Part shown: piece by piece, positions 1 to 5,130 of the stretch
Layout of the letters: each line of letters opens with the position of its first letter
Position numbering within the stretch: position 1 is the first letter of the stretch
Assembly: GCA_024699395.1 (NCBI GenBank)
Contig: JAILPU010000290.1
Span: forward strand, 1-5,130
Direction of reading: 5' to 3'
Source of the DNA: Lachnospiraceae bacterium
GTDB taxonomy: Bacteria; Bacillota; Clostridia; Lachnospirales; Lachnospiraceae
DNA: 5,130 nt
Made by a program: the position numbers and the translations under genes
The notes under the pieces: generated by a model
Databases searched by the model: none
The model's input: the letters and a program-made list of their open reading frames with translations, nothing else
What the model was told of the DNA's origin: nothing

Positions 1-1
1 G

Positions 2-862
2 CTTTACGGCGATGAGGTGAGAATCAAGCAAGTTATCACCAATATTCTGACCAATGCTGTGAAATACACCGAAAAGGGAAGCGTGACCTTCAGTGTTAAT
101 TTTGAAAAGTGCGCAGACAGTGAAGATACAATAGACCTGAAAGTATCGGTTAAGGATACAGGTATCGGTATAAAGCCCGAAGACATGAAGAAATTGTTCT
201 CCGAATTTGAGCGCATCGAGGAGGAGAGAAACCGTAATGTGGAGGGAACCGGCTTGGGCATGAGCATTACCAAGAGCCTTTTGGAAATGATGGGAACATC
301 ACTCAAAGTGGACAGTGTGTACGGAGAAGGCTCTGATTTCTATTTTGTATTAAAACAAAAGGTTGTAAGCTTCGAACCTATGGGCAACTACAAGGATGCC
401 TATAAAGAGATGCTAAAGAGTAAGGAGCGTTATCACGAGAAGTTTACAGCTCCCAAAGCAAAGGTTCTTGTGGTGGACGACAATACCATGAACAGAATGG
501 TATTCAAGAATCTTTTGAAGCAGACAAGAGTTAAAGTGGATGCGGCAAAAGACGGTGATGAGGGACTTAAATGCTCCAGAGAAAAGAAGTACGATATTAT
601 CTTCCTTGATCATATGATGCCGGGTAAGGACGGAATCGAAACCCTTAAAGAATTAAAGGCAGAAGCGGATAATCCCAATCTCAATACTCCTGTTGTATGT
701 CTTACGGCCAATGCCATATCAGGAGCAAGGGATGAGTACCTTGCCGCAGGATTTGATGATTATCTCACCAAACCCATTGAGTCCGACAAACTTGAATCCA
801 TGCTGATAGATTACCTGCCCAAGGAATTGATAGAGGCGGCAGGAAAGCAGACAGAGAAATAA
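2..862 (+). CDS. Hybrid sensor histidine kinase/response regulator, C-terminal part (5' end off the window)
   Basis: The reading frame is open to the left edge, so the gene starts outside the window; the in-frame GTG at 17 lies inside a conserved domain and is not the start. 286 residues are visible (residue 1 = bases 2-4). They begin in the HATPase_c domain: an N box with N14 and N18, a G1 box DTGIGI at 52-57, an F-box-like region near 66-69, and a G2 box GTGLGM at 82-87. A linker (about 118-152) leads to a complete receiver domain (about 153-275) with acidic pair D159/D160, likely phosphoacceptor D203 in FLDHMMP, T235 and K257. All the ATP-binding and receiver residues expected are intact. 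By family knowledge the missing part should carry a HisKA dimerisation/phospho-His domain and a sensor region, and phosphate would pass from His to D203. There is no DNA-binding output domain after the receiver, so any output must go through a partner. The signal sensed cannot be read here. The next gene is convergent, 17 bp away. Confidence 0.95.
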   Translation, partial: LYGDEVRIKQVITNILTNAVKYTEKGSVTFSVNFEKCADSEDTIDLKVSVKDTGIGIKPEDMKKLFSEFERIEEERNRNVEGTGLGMSITKSLLEMMGTSLKVDSVYGEGSDFYFVLKQKVVSFEPMGNYKDAYKEMLKSKERYHEKFTAPKAKVLVVDDNTMNRMVFKNLLKQTRVKVDAAKDGDEGLKCSREKKYDIIFLDHMMPGKDGIETLKELKAEADNPNLNTPVVCLTANAISGARDEYLAAGFDDYLTKPIESDKLESMLIDYLPKELIEAAGKQTEK

Positions 863-868
863 CATAAA

Positions 869-894
869 AAAGAGGAGGGTTATTCCTCCTCTTT
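869..894. terminator. Shared hairpin terminator between convergent hybrid kinase and DUF4317 genes
   Basis: A perfect 10-bp inverted repeat (AAAGAGGAGG at 869-878, CCTCCTCTTT at 885-894) encloses a 6-nt loop. Read on the minus strand, the 3' arm runs into a stretch of six T residues (871-866), a standard intrinsic terminator for the DUF4317 gene. Read on the plus strand the hairpin begins 6 nt after the kinase stop, but the tail TTTCTCC is a poor U-tract, so termination in that direction is probably weaker. The 885-894 arm is coding sequence for the C-terminal Lys-Glu-Glu-Glu end of the DUF4317 protein, and its TAA stop (882-880) lies in the loop. Confidence 0.8.
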
Positions 895-2019
895 CTCCGT
901 TTCGGGGTGAACTGCGATGCCGTTTACGGTAACGCCACCGTCAATTTTAATCACAAGGCACTGCCTTCCGTCTATCTCCTTGGTGGAGATAAGGTCGGTC
1001 CTCTGGGGATTGACCTTTATGACAACATCGGGCGACTTGACTTCAAAAGCCGTCTTATTGTAGATATTGCTCATGGCAATGGGTTCTTTACCAAGGGTGT
1101 TGTCATATTTCGTATCGAAATATTCCATCTTCTCCTCGGGAACGCCGCAGCATTCAAATATATTTTTGACTTCTGTTTTATCAAGTCTTATGGGAGTGGG
1201 ATCATCCACATGGTCGTCGATGATCTCATTCATTTTTTCGTGGATGTTTTTGATGGTCCGGAAACTGCATGTGTCTTCAAAGGTTTCTTCAATCACCTCA
1301 TTGAAGGATTCCTTCTGTTCGGAGGCAGTGAGGGGAAGAGAACAGCCTAAAATATCGTTGGCAAGGACTTCGTTAAGATTCTTGGCGTCCTGAGAGTAGT
1401 ACATTGCCGAGTGGATATCGCTGGAACGGTCGTTAAAAGCAGGGAAGAGAAAGCCGTTCTTGGGAAGCTCCACAACCCAGTCCCTTATACGGTTATGGAA
1501 AAGATTGTCCATGGCGTCGTAACTTAATCCGGGCTGGCTTAAGGAAACGGGACACAGGCAGCATAAAAGGTACTCATAGACCTCATCTGAGGCGTCATCC
1601 ATGGTGAGACCGTCTGTTGATTTGCCGGGAACGTCATAGGCGTCCGCAATAAGGATTATGAGGTAATTTCCCACATAATCGTAGCTATCTATTATTCTTT
1701 GGTAAAACTCATTCAAAAGCTCTTCGTCCTTAAGTTTGGAATTACGAAGTCTTAAAAGAAATTCCTGAGTTCCCCCTTCCTGTTCGCTGTCTAAGGAGAA
1801 GGAAAGGTTTACCAGATTTTTGTCAAGAGTGCCGGAGAGAGGCTTTCTTAATATCTCAAAATATTTGAACATTTCCTCTTCGGGAAGGGACAAAAAAGCC
1901 TGGGTGTTGGTACTCTTTATGTTCTTTTCGCCGTCAACGTAGCAGGTACATATTCTGGAGATGGAACATTTCTTGGGGGTGAATTGTTTTTTGATTTCTG
2001 CAAGTTCTGATTTAATCAT
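880..2019 (-). CDS. DUF4317 family protein, function unknown
   Basis: A 379-residue protein that I recognise, without a search, as DUF4317, a family found mainly in Lachnospiraceae and related Clostridia. Family-like wording includes the N-terminal CSISRICTCYVDGEKN (18-33), LSLPEEEMFKYFEI (43-56), EGGTQEFLLRLRNSKL (81-96), YDVPGKSTDG (128-137) and IRDWVVELPKNGFLFPAFNDRS (178-199, beginning IRDWVVE). No signal peptide or membrane segment is visible, so it is probably cytoplasmic. Cysteines cluster at 18/24/26 and 153/154/156, but no recognised metal-binding motif is clear. No catalytic motif is evident and no function is assigned. The start is ATG at 2019-2017, supported by a GAGGA ribosome binding site (2027-2031) with a 7-nt spacer and by the family-like N-terminus. 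It is divergent from glgA and convergent with the kinase, so it is probably monocistronic. The acidic C-terminal tail (EKEEE) is encoded by the terminator stem. Confidence 0.88.
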   Translation of the reverse strand: MIKSELAEIKKQFTPKKCSISRICTCYVDGEKNIKSTNTQAFLSLPEEEMFKYFEILRKPLSGTLDKNLVNLSFSLDSEQEGGTQEFLLRLRNSKLKDEELLNEFYQRIIDSYDYVGNYLIILIADAYDVPGKSTDGLTMDDASDEVYEYLLCCLCPVSLSQPGLSYDAMDNLFHNRIRDWVVELPKNGFLFPAFNDRSSDIHSAMYYSQDAKNLNEVLANDILGCSLPLTASEQKESFNEVIEETFEDTCSFRTIKNIHEKMNEIIDDHVDDPTPIRLDKTEVKNIFECCGVPEEKMEYFDTKYDNTLGKEPIAMSNIYNKTAFEVKSPDVVIKVNPQRTDLISTKEIDGRQCLVIKIDGGVTVNGIAVHPETEKEEE

Positions 2020-2056
2020 TTGTGAATCCTCATATATAATTTAGTCATGCCCTGTC

Positions 2057-2085
2057 AGTATACATCTTTTGGGAAGGGTTAACAA
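2057..2085 (-). promoter_or_regulatory. Candidate sigma-A-type promoter for the DUF4317 gene
   Basis: On the minus strand, TTGTTA (2085-2080; four of six matches to TTGACA) is followed after exactly 17 bp by TATACT (2062-2057; five of six matches to TATAAT). Transcription would begin near 2050, giving a leader of about 30 nt that includes the GAGGA ribosome binding site. The call rests on consensus matching in a gene-free region only. Confidence 0.55.
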
Positions 2086-2102
2086 TTATGAGACATGCAC
2101 AA

Positions 2103-2120
2103 AAATCTTTCCCGGGATTT
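2103..2120. promoter_or_regulatory. Dyad AAATC-N8-GATTT over the expected -35 position of glgA (possible operator)
   Basis: A perfect 5-bp inverted repeat (AAATC at 2103-2107, GATTT at 2116-2120) brackets a C/G-rich centre. It sits just upstream of the glgA -10 box and covers where a -35 hexamer should be (about 2108-2113, which reads TTTCCC). The position suits a regulator-binding site, but 5-bp arms can occur by chance. Confidence 0.25.
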
Positions 2121-2130
2121 CAATATAGTG

Positions 2131-2136
2131 TATAAT
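2131..2136 (+). promoter_or_regulatory. Candidate -10 box of the glgA promoter
   Basis: A perfect TATAAT lies 57 bp upstream of the glgA start codon, in the gene-free divergent region. Transcription would begin near 2143, giving a leader of about 50 nt that contains the GGAGG ribosome binding site (2184-2188, 5 nt before the ATG). No good -35 hexamer is found at 16-18 bp upstream, and there is no exact TGn extended -10, so the promoter may be weak or need an activator. Confidence 0.5.
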
Positions 2137-2193
2137 GGGGGACAGAAGATATTATATTTTTTACATAATATATATATCTTGTTGGAGGCATAA

Positions 2194-3639
2194 ATGAAGA
2201 AAATACTGTTTGTCGCTTCGGAAGGTGTACCATTTATAAAAACAGGAGGTCTTGCCGATGTCGTGGGGTCATTGCCCAAGGCTTTGGACAAGAGATATTT
2301 TGAGGTGCGTGTATTTTTGCCCAAATATTCCTGCATGAAACAGGAGATGAAGGATAAGCTTAAATACGTCACTCATTTTTATATGGATTACAACTGGCAG
2401 AATATCTATGTGGGTGTTCTGGAGGCGGAATATGAGGGGATAAAGTATTATTTTATCGATAATGAGTCATATTTTACCGGAATGAAGCCCTACTCCGACG
2501 ATCCCAGATATGAGATTGAGAGATTTGCATATTTTTCAAAGGCAGTGTTGAGCGCGTTGCCTTTACTTGATTTCAGACCGGATATTATCCACTGTCACGA
2601 CTGGCAGACGGGACTTATTCCTGTATATCTTAAGGAGAGATTCGGAGCGGGAGATTTTTACAGAGGTATTAAATCGGTTATTACCATCCACAACCTTAAA
2701 TTCCAGGGCAAATGGGATGTTAAAACGGTGCAGTCGGTAACGGGATTGCCCAATTATTTCTTTACTCCCGACAAGCTGGAATTTAATAAGGACGCAAACC
2801 TTTTAAAGGGCGGTATCGTGTATGCGGATGCCATAACCACGGTGAGTGAGACTTACGCAAGAGAGATAAGGACTCCTTTTTACGGGGAGGGGCTTGACGG
2901 CCTGCTGAATGCAAGGGCAAATTCACTGAGGGGCATTGTAAACGGTATTGATTATACGGCGTTTGAACCCTCTACCGATAAAAATATTGAATATAATTAC
3001 AATCCCATAACTTTCAGGAAGGAAAAATATAAGAACAAGACAGCGCTTCAGGAACAGCTGGGGCTTACCAAGGATCCCAAGAAGATGATGATCGGTATAT
3101 GCTCAAGACTTACGGATCAGAAGGGTCTGGACCTGGTGGCATATGTTATGGATGAGTTGTGTAAGGACGATATCCAGTTCGTTGTGCTGGGAACAGGTGA
3201 GGAACGCTATGAGAATATGTTCAGACATTTTGACTGGAAATATTCGGACAAGGTTTCCGCCAATATCTACTACTCGGAAGAGCTCTCACACAAGCTGTAT
3301 GCTTCCTGTGATGCCTATCTCATGCCTTCCTTATTTGAGCCCTGCGGTTTGAGCCAACTTATGGCTCTTCATTACGGCACGGTTCCCATTGTAAGGGAAA
3401 CGGGAGGACTGAGAGATACGGTTGAGAGTTACAACGAATACGAGAGTACCGGAACAGGCTTCAGTTTCACCAATTACAACGCCCATGAGATGCTTAATAC
3501 CATAAGATATGCGGAGCATATTTATTATGACAGAAAGCGTGAGTGGAATAAGATTGTGGACAGAGCCATGGCGGTGGATTTCTCATGGTCCGTATCTGCC
3601 CTTAAGTACCAGGAGATGTACGATTGGTTGATAGGGTAG
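2194..3639 (+). CDS. glgA: Glycogen synthase (ADP-glucose:alpha-1,4-glucan glucosyltransferase), GT5 family
   Basis: A complete 481-residue cytoplasmic enzyme, the usual length for bacterial GlgA. By family knowledge it moves glucose from ADP-glucose to the non-reducing end of an alpha-1,4-glucan with retention of configuration (EC 2.4.1.21). The N-terminal GT-B half carries the ADP-glucose loop K16-TGGLADV-23 and the HDWQTG motif (135-140). The C-terminal half begins around 297 and carries SRLTDQKG (304-311), with R305 and K310 matching the catalytic Arg/Lys pair of E. coli GlgA, and the FEPCGLSQ segment with E382, followed by YGTVPIVRETGGLRDTV (394-410). All expected active-site residues are present. 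The ATG has a GGAGG site 5 nt upstream, and MKKILFVASEGVPFIKTGG is the normal family N-terminus. No other glg gene is in the window: the flanking genes are divergent (DUF4317) and convergent (membrane protein), so glgA appears to be transcribed alone, ending at the hairpin at 3716-3768. Confidence 0.97.
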   Translation: MKKILFVASEGVPFIKTGGLADVVGSLPKALDKRYFEVRVFLPKYSCMKQEMKDKLKYVTHFYMDYNWQNIYVGVLEAEYEGIKYYFIDNESYFTGMKPYSDDPRYEIERFAYFSKAVLSALPLLDFRPDIIHCHDWQTGLIPVYLKERFGAGDFYRGIKSVITIHNLKFQGKWDVKTVQSVTGLPNYFFTPDKLEFNKDANLLKGGIVYADAITTVSETYAREIRTPFYGEGLDGLLNARANSLRGIVNGIDYTAFEPSTDKNIEYNYNPITFRKEKYKNKTALQEQLGLTKDPKKMMIGICSRLTDQKGLDLVAYVMDELCKDDIQFVVLGTGEERYENMFRHFDWKYSDKVSANIYYSEELSHKLYASCDAYLMPSLFEPCGLSQLMALHYGTVPIVRETGGLRDTVESYNEYESTGTGFSFTNYNAHEMLNTIRYAEHIYYDRKREWNKIVDRAMAVDFSWSVSALKYQEMYDWLIG

Positions 3640-3715
3640 GCTTGTGGGCTGTATCTAAAGACTAATTTGAAAAGACGGACGAACCGTAAGAACAGAAATA
3701 CGTAATTAAAAAATG

Positions 3716-3768
3716 AAGCGATCGCAGGATGATATAACAATGATATAACAACTTGCGGTCGCTTTTTT
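3716..3768 (+). terminator. Intrinsic terminator of glgA with enlarged, duplicated loop
   Basis: A 13-bp stem pairs 3716-3728 with 3752-3764, including two G-U wobbles (3722-3758 and 3727-3753), and runs into six T residues (3763-3768). It lies 76 bp after the glgA stop. The same stem on the minus strand is followed by CATTTTTT, so it may also stop transcripts of the convergent membrane-protein gene. There the two wobbles become C-A mismatches, so the hairpin is tuned for the glgA direction. The 23-nt loop is longer than usual because it holds a tandem repeat. Confidence 0.85.
3729..3750 (+). repeat. Perfect tandem duplication of 11 bp (ATGATATAACA x2) in the terminator loop
   Basis: ATGATATAACA at 3729-3739 is repeated without change at 3740-3750. 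The two copies plus one A make up the whole loop of the glgA terminator. With one copy the loop would be 12 nt, so a slippage duplication of a normal loop is the simplest explanation. Confidence 0.9.
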
Positions 3769-3771
3769 CAT

Positions 3772-3930
3772 GAAGAATTATTTGCTGCAAAGATAGCCGT
3801 ATATCTTACCCCAAATGGTCGAGGTGATGTTGCTGTTGTAAATATGCAGGAATTTGATGAACTGCGTGCGTTAAAAAGTTTATTCTCAGAACTTGAAAAA
3901 GGTTGGATATCTAACGATGATTATAAAACC
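3772..3930 (+). pseudogene. Remnant resembling the C-terminal half of a Phd/YefM-type antitoxin
   Basis: Between the glgA terminator and the membrane-protein gene, one plus frame reads like coding sequence: KIAVYLTPNGRGDVAVVN followed by MQEFDELRALKSLFSELEKG and WISNDDYKT. The first block resembles the central strand region of Phd/YefM-family antitoxins (family wording such as 'PVFITKNGRGDLAVMS-E-YE-L'). The N-terminal DNA-binding part is missing. The frame is open only back to 3733 and contains no ATG before 3844, and that ATG has no ribosome binding site. No toxin gene follows. The frame continues past the family-like part to a stop at 3982-3984, running antisense to the end of the membrane-protein gene from 3911. 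Such antitoxins normally repress their own promoter and neutralise a RelE/Doc-type toxin; this copy should be inactive. The family match is from memory and the fragment is short. Confidence 0.5.
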
Positions 3931-5083
3931 GGGATTTGCCGGTATATTGAAGTGCAATTCTGTCTTCGGGATGGACATCTGTGAGATAGAGGAATATAAG
4001 GAAAATCCACTCTAAGGGTTTCATGATGAAATAGATGATATCGGCCGTGAATTTGGATTTTATCATCTTGGAAACAGGGAAACCGTATTTGTCATAGAAC
4101 GAGCGCACAATCCTGTGAAAACGAGGAGTACGTTCTTCAAGAATCTGTTCAAAAGCATTTGCTATGCAAAGCTGCCTGTTTACCACAACAGGGTGGCCGT
4201 GTCTTATGCCCATGCGAAGAGGTTTTACAATTTTGCGATCGCCCCCTGCGGCAACGGTGCAGAGATAGTGCTCATCGTAGTAGATTTGCTGGGGAGGGAT
4301 CTTTTGAGAGAGTCTGAAGTCGGCAGTTTCGGTGAAAGCATTTATCACGGAATTCGGAGCCTGACCGCAAAGCATAAGAATGCATATAAGAATTCCAAGT
4401 AAGGGAAGTGCCAGTATCAGAGCCAATATCGGCCATTTATTGGCGTCTTTAAGTAAACCAAAGACCGAAGAAAAAGCATTTGAACCATCAATTTTACTCA
4501 TCCTGTCTGGGGACGGCGCATATTCGCGAACCGCCTTAAGGATTGCGCGAAGACTAATGAGTATATATCCTATAGGCGGAAGGAACAGGTAAAATTCAAA
4601 CAATCCGCGGCTGTTAACATCTATAATCTGTATCGCAAATACAATACCCAAAATAACTCCCATGTACAAAAAAGACATTGCAATAACAGGAATCAAAGGG
4701 GGAACCTTATTAACATTAATAAGATTCAGAACGCATAGTGCGACAACGGCAAGAAGGATTATTGTTATGATTGTGGGGAGGGAGTCTGTAAAGATCGGCT
4801 GATGCTTTTGGGCATTGTGAAGTTGGGTCTGCCAGGTGGCGTCTAATTTAACTTCAAAAATATCCAAATAGACCAGTTCCAAAATAATCGAAAAAAATAC
4901 AGCTATCAGGTCTATGATAAAATACGAAGTTTTCTTTTGGGGGGTAATCTTATCGGGCTTTTTTGCAGTCTTTAACAAAAACGAGGCTTCCATAATGGTA
5001 ACAATGATGGGCCCTGCCGCAATTAAAATAAAAATCAGCATATATATAAAAGATTCAGCAAGATGATTTGCGTTACGGATCAT
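3911..5083 (-). CDS. Polytopic membrane protein of unknown function, tentatively DUF6688 family
   Basis: A 390-residue protein. Hydrophobic stretches suggest six membrane helices at about 11-31, 53-75, 102-124, 130-152, 161-183 and 218-238. A C-terminal region (about 240-390) follows, with a further hydrophobic stretch at 347-369. The C-terminal region holds the most family-like text: YYDEHYLCTVAAGGDRK (268-284), KPLRMGIRHGHPVVVNRQL (287-305), IANAFEQILEERTPRFHR (307-324) and MKPLEWIFLI (354-363). I associate this block with DUF6688, without a search, and no function is known to me. It contains no catalytic motif I recognise. The start chosen is ATG at 5083-5081, because a strong GGAGGT site (5096-5091) lies 7 nt upstream. 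A GTG five codons earlier (5098-5096) overlaps that site and is unlikely. The gene is convergent with glgA. Its last codons overlap the antisense antitoxin remnant, so the final residues (about SRFYNHR) may not be native to the family. Confidence 0.8.
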   Translation of the reverse strand: MIRNANHLAESFIYMLIFILIAAGPIIVTIMEASFLLKTAKKPDKITPQKKTSYFIIDLIAVFFSIILELVYLDIFEVKLDATWQTQLHNAQKHQPIFTDSLPTIITIILLAVVALCVLNLINVNKVPPLIPVIAMSFLYMGVILGIVFAIQIIDVNSRGLFEFYLFLPPIGYILISLRAILKAVREYAPSPDRMSKIDGSNAFSSVFGLLKDANKWPILALILALPLLGILICILMLCGQAPNSVINAFTETADFRLSQKIPPQQIYYDEHYLCTVAAGGDRKIVKPLRMGIRHGHPVVVNRQLCIANAFEQILEERTPRFHRIVRSFYDKYGFPVSKMIKSKFTADIIYFIMKPLEWIFLIFLYLTDVHPEDRIALQYTGKSRFYNHR

Positions 5084-5090
5084 ATATGTT

Positions 5091-5096
5091 ACCTCC
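5091..5096 (-). promoter_or_regulatory. Ribosome binding site that fixes the start of the membrane-protein gene
   Basis: GGAGGT on the minus strand is 7 nt upstream of the ATG at 5083. The alternative GTG start at 5098 would place this site inside the coding region and leave no site upstream, which favours the shorter protein. Confidence 0.8.
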
Positions 5097-5112
5097 ACAT
5101 CGTTTGAATATG

Positions 5113-5118
5113 AGAATA
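5113..5118 (-). promoter_or_regulatory. Possible -10 box for the membrane-protein gene
   Basis: TATTCT on the minus strand (four of six consensus matches) is 29 bp upstream of the start codon. The matching -35 would fall beyond the right edge of the window, so it cannot be tested here. Confidence 0.2.
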
Positions 5119-5130
5119 ATTCACATAACA

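Noticed and set aside
907..1350. Plus-strand open frame of 147 codons inside the DUF4317 gene
   Set aside because: It is antisense to a well-supported family protein, has no ribosome binding site, and its translation resembles no known protein. It is a shadow frame, as is the one at 1067-1393.
2079..2372. Minus-strand open frame covering the glgA promoter and first codons
   Set aside because: It overlaps the conserved N-terminus of glgA and both promoter candidates, and has no credible protein character.
3673..3686. Small inverted repeat (ACGG...CCGT) between glgA and its terminator
   Set aside because: A 4-bp stem with no T-tract is not distinguishable from chance.
3872..3895. Possible terminator for the membrane-protein gene (AAGTT...AACTT with a short T-run on the minus strand)
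   Set aside because: The stem is only 5 bp and A/T-rich, so it is too weak. The strong hairpin at 3716-3764 is the better candidate for both directions.
3844..3984. A 46-codon frame starting at the internal ATG of the antitoxin remnant
   Set aside because: There is no ribosome binding site before 3844, it would lack the antitoxin's DNA-binding part, and its end is antisense to the membrane-protein gene.
3718..4242. Two copies of the palindrome GCGATCGC (3718-3725 and 4235-4242), the cyanobacterial HIP1 octamer
   Set aside because: Only two copies occur. One is part of a terminator stem and the other is within coding sequence, and the gene content points to Clostridia, not cyanobacteria.
4115..4592. 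Plus-strand open frames antisense to the membrane-protein gene
   Set aside because: They lie wholly within the coding region of the DUF6688-like gene, with no start signals and no domain-like sequence.

Overview
The window looks like an ordinary chromosomal stretch from a low-to-mid GC Firmicute, most likely a member of the Lachnospiraceae (Clostridia). The basis is recognition rather than a search. The protein on the minus strand from 2019 to 880 reads as the DUF4317 family, typical of Lachnospiraceae. The hybrid kinase has the linker and receiver wording common in that family (a 'FLDHMMPGKDG' phosphoacceptor loop, 'LTANAISGARDEYL', and a 'YLPKELIEAAG' end). Strong GGAGG-type ribosome binding sites precede two of the genes.

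Layout, left to right: (1) the 3' end of a hybrid sensor histidine kinase/response regulator on the plus strand, running in from the left edge and stopping at 862; (2) a convergent DUF4317 gene on the minus strand, ending only 17 bp away, with a shared hairpin terminator whose loop holds the DUF4317 stop codon; (3) a divergent intergenic region (2020-2193) with one candidate promoter for each direction; (4) a complete glycogen synthase gene, glgA, on the plus strand; (5) a convergent intergenic region (3640-3910) holding a strong terminator, whose loop is a perfect tandem 11-bp duplication, and a decayed fragment that reads like the C-terminal half of a Phd/YefM-type antitoxin; (6) a polytopic membrane protein of unknown function on the minus strand (5083-3911), tentatively the DUF6688 family.

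No gene here forms an obvious operon with another: each complete gene faces its neighbours divergently or convergently and appears to be its own transcription unit. GlgA would make the alpha-1,4-glucan chain of glycogen from ADP-glucose, but no other glg gene is present. The kinase is a signalling protein whose input domain is off the window. The two DUF proteins have no assigned role that can be read from the sequence.

I see no CRISPR array, rRNA, tRNA, intact mobile element or convincing new multi-gene system. The most interesting signals are small: the antitoxin remnant antisense to the end of the membrane-protein gene, the duplicated terminator loop, and the stop codon held inside a terminator hairpin.
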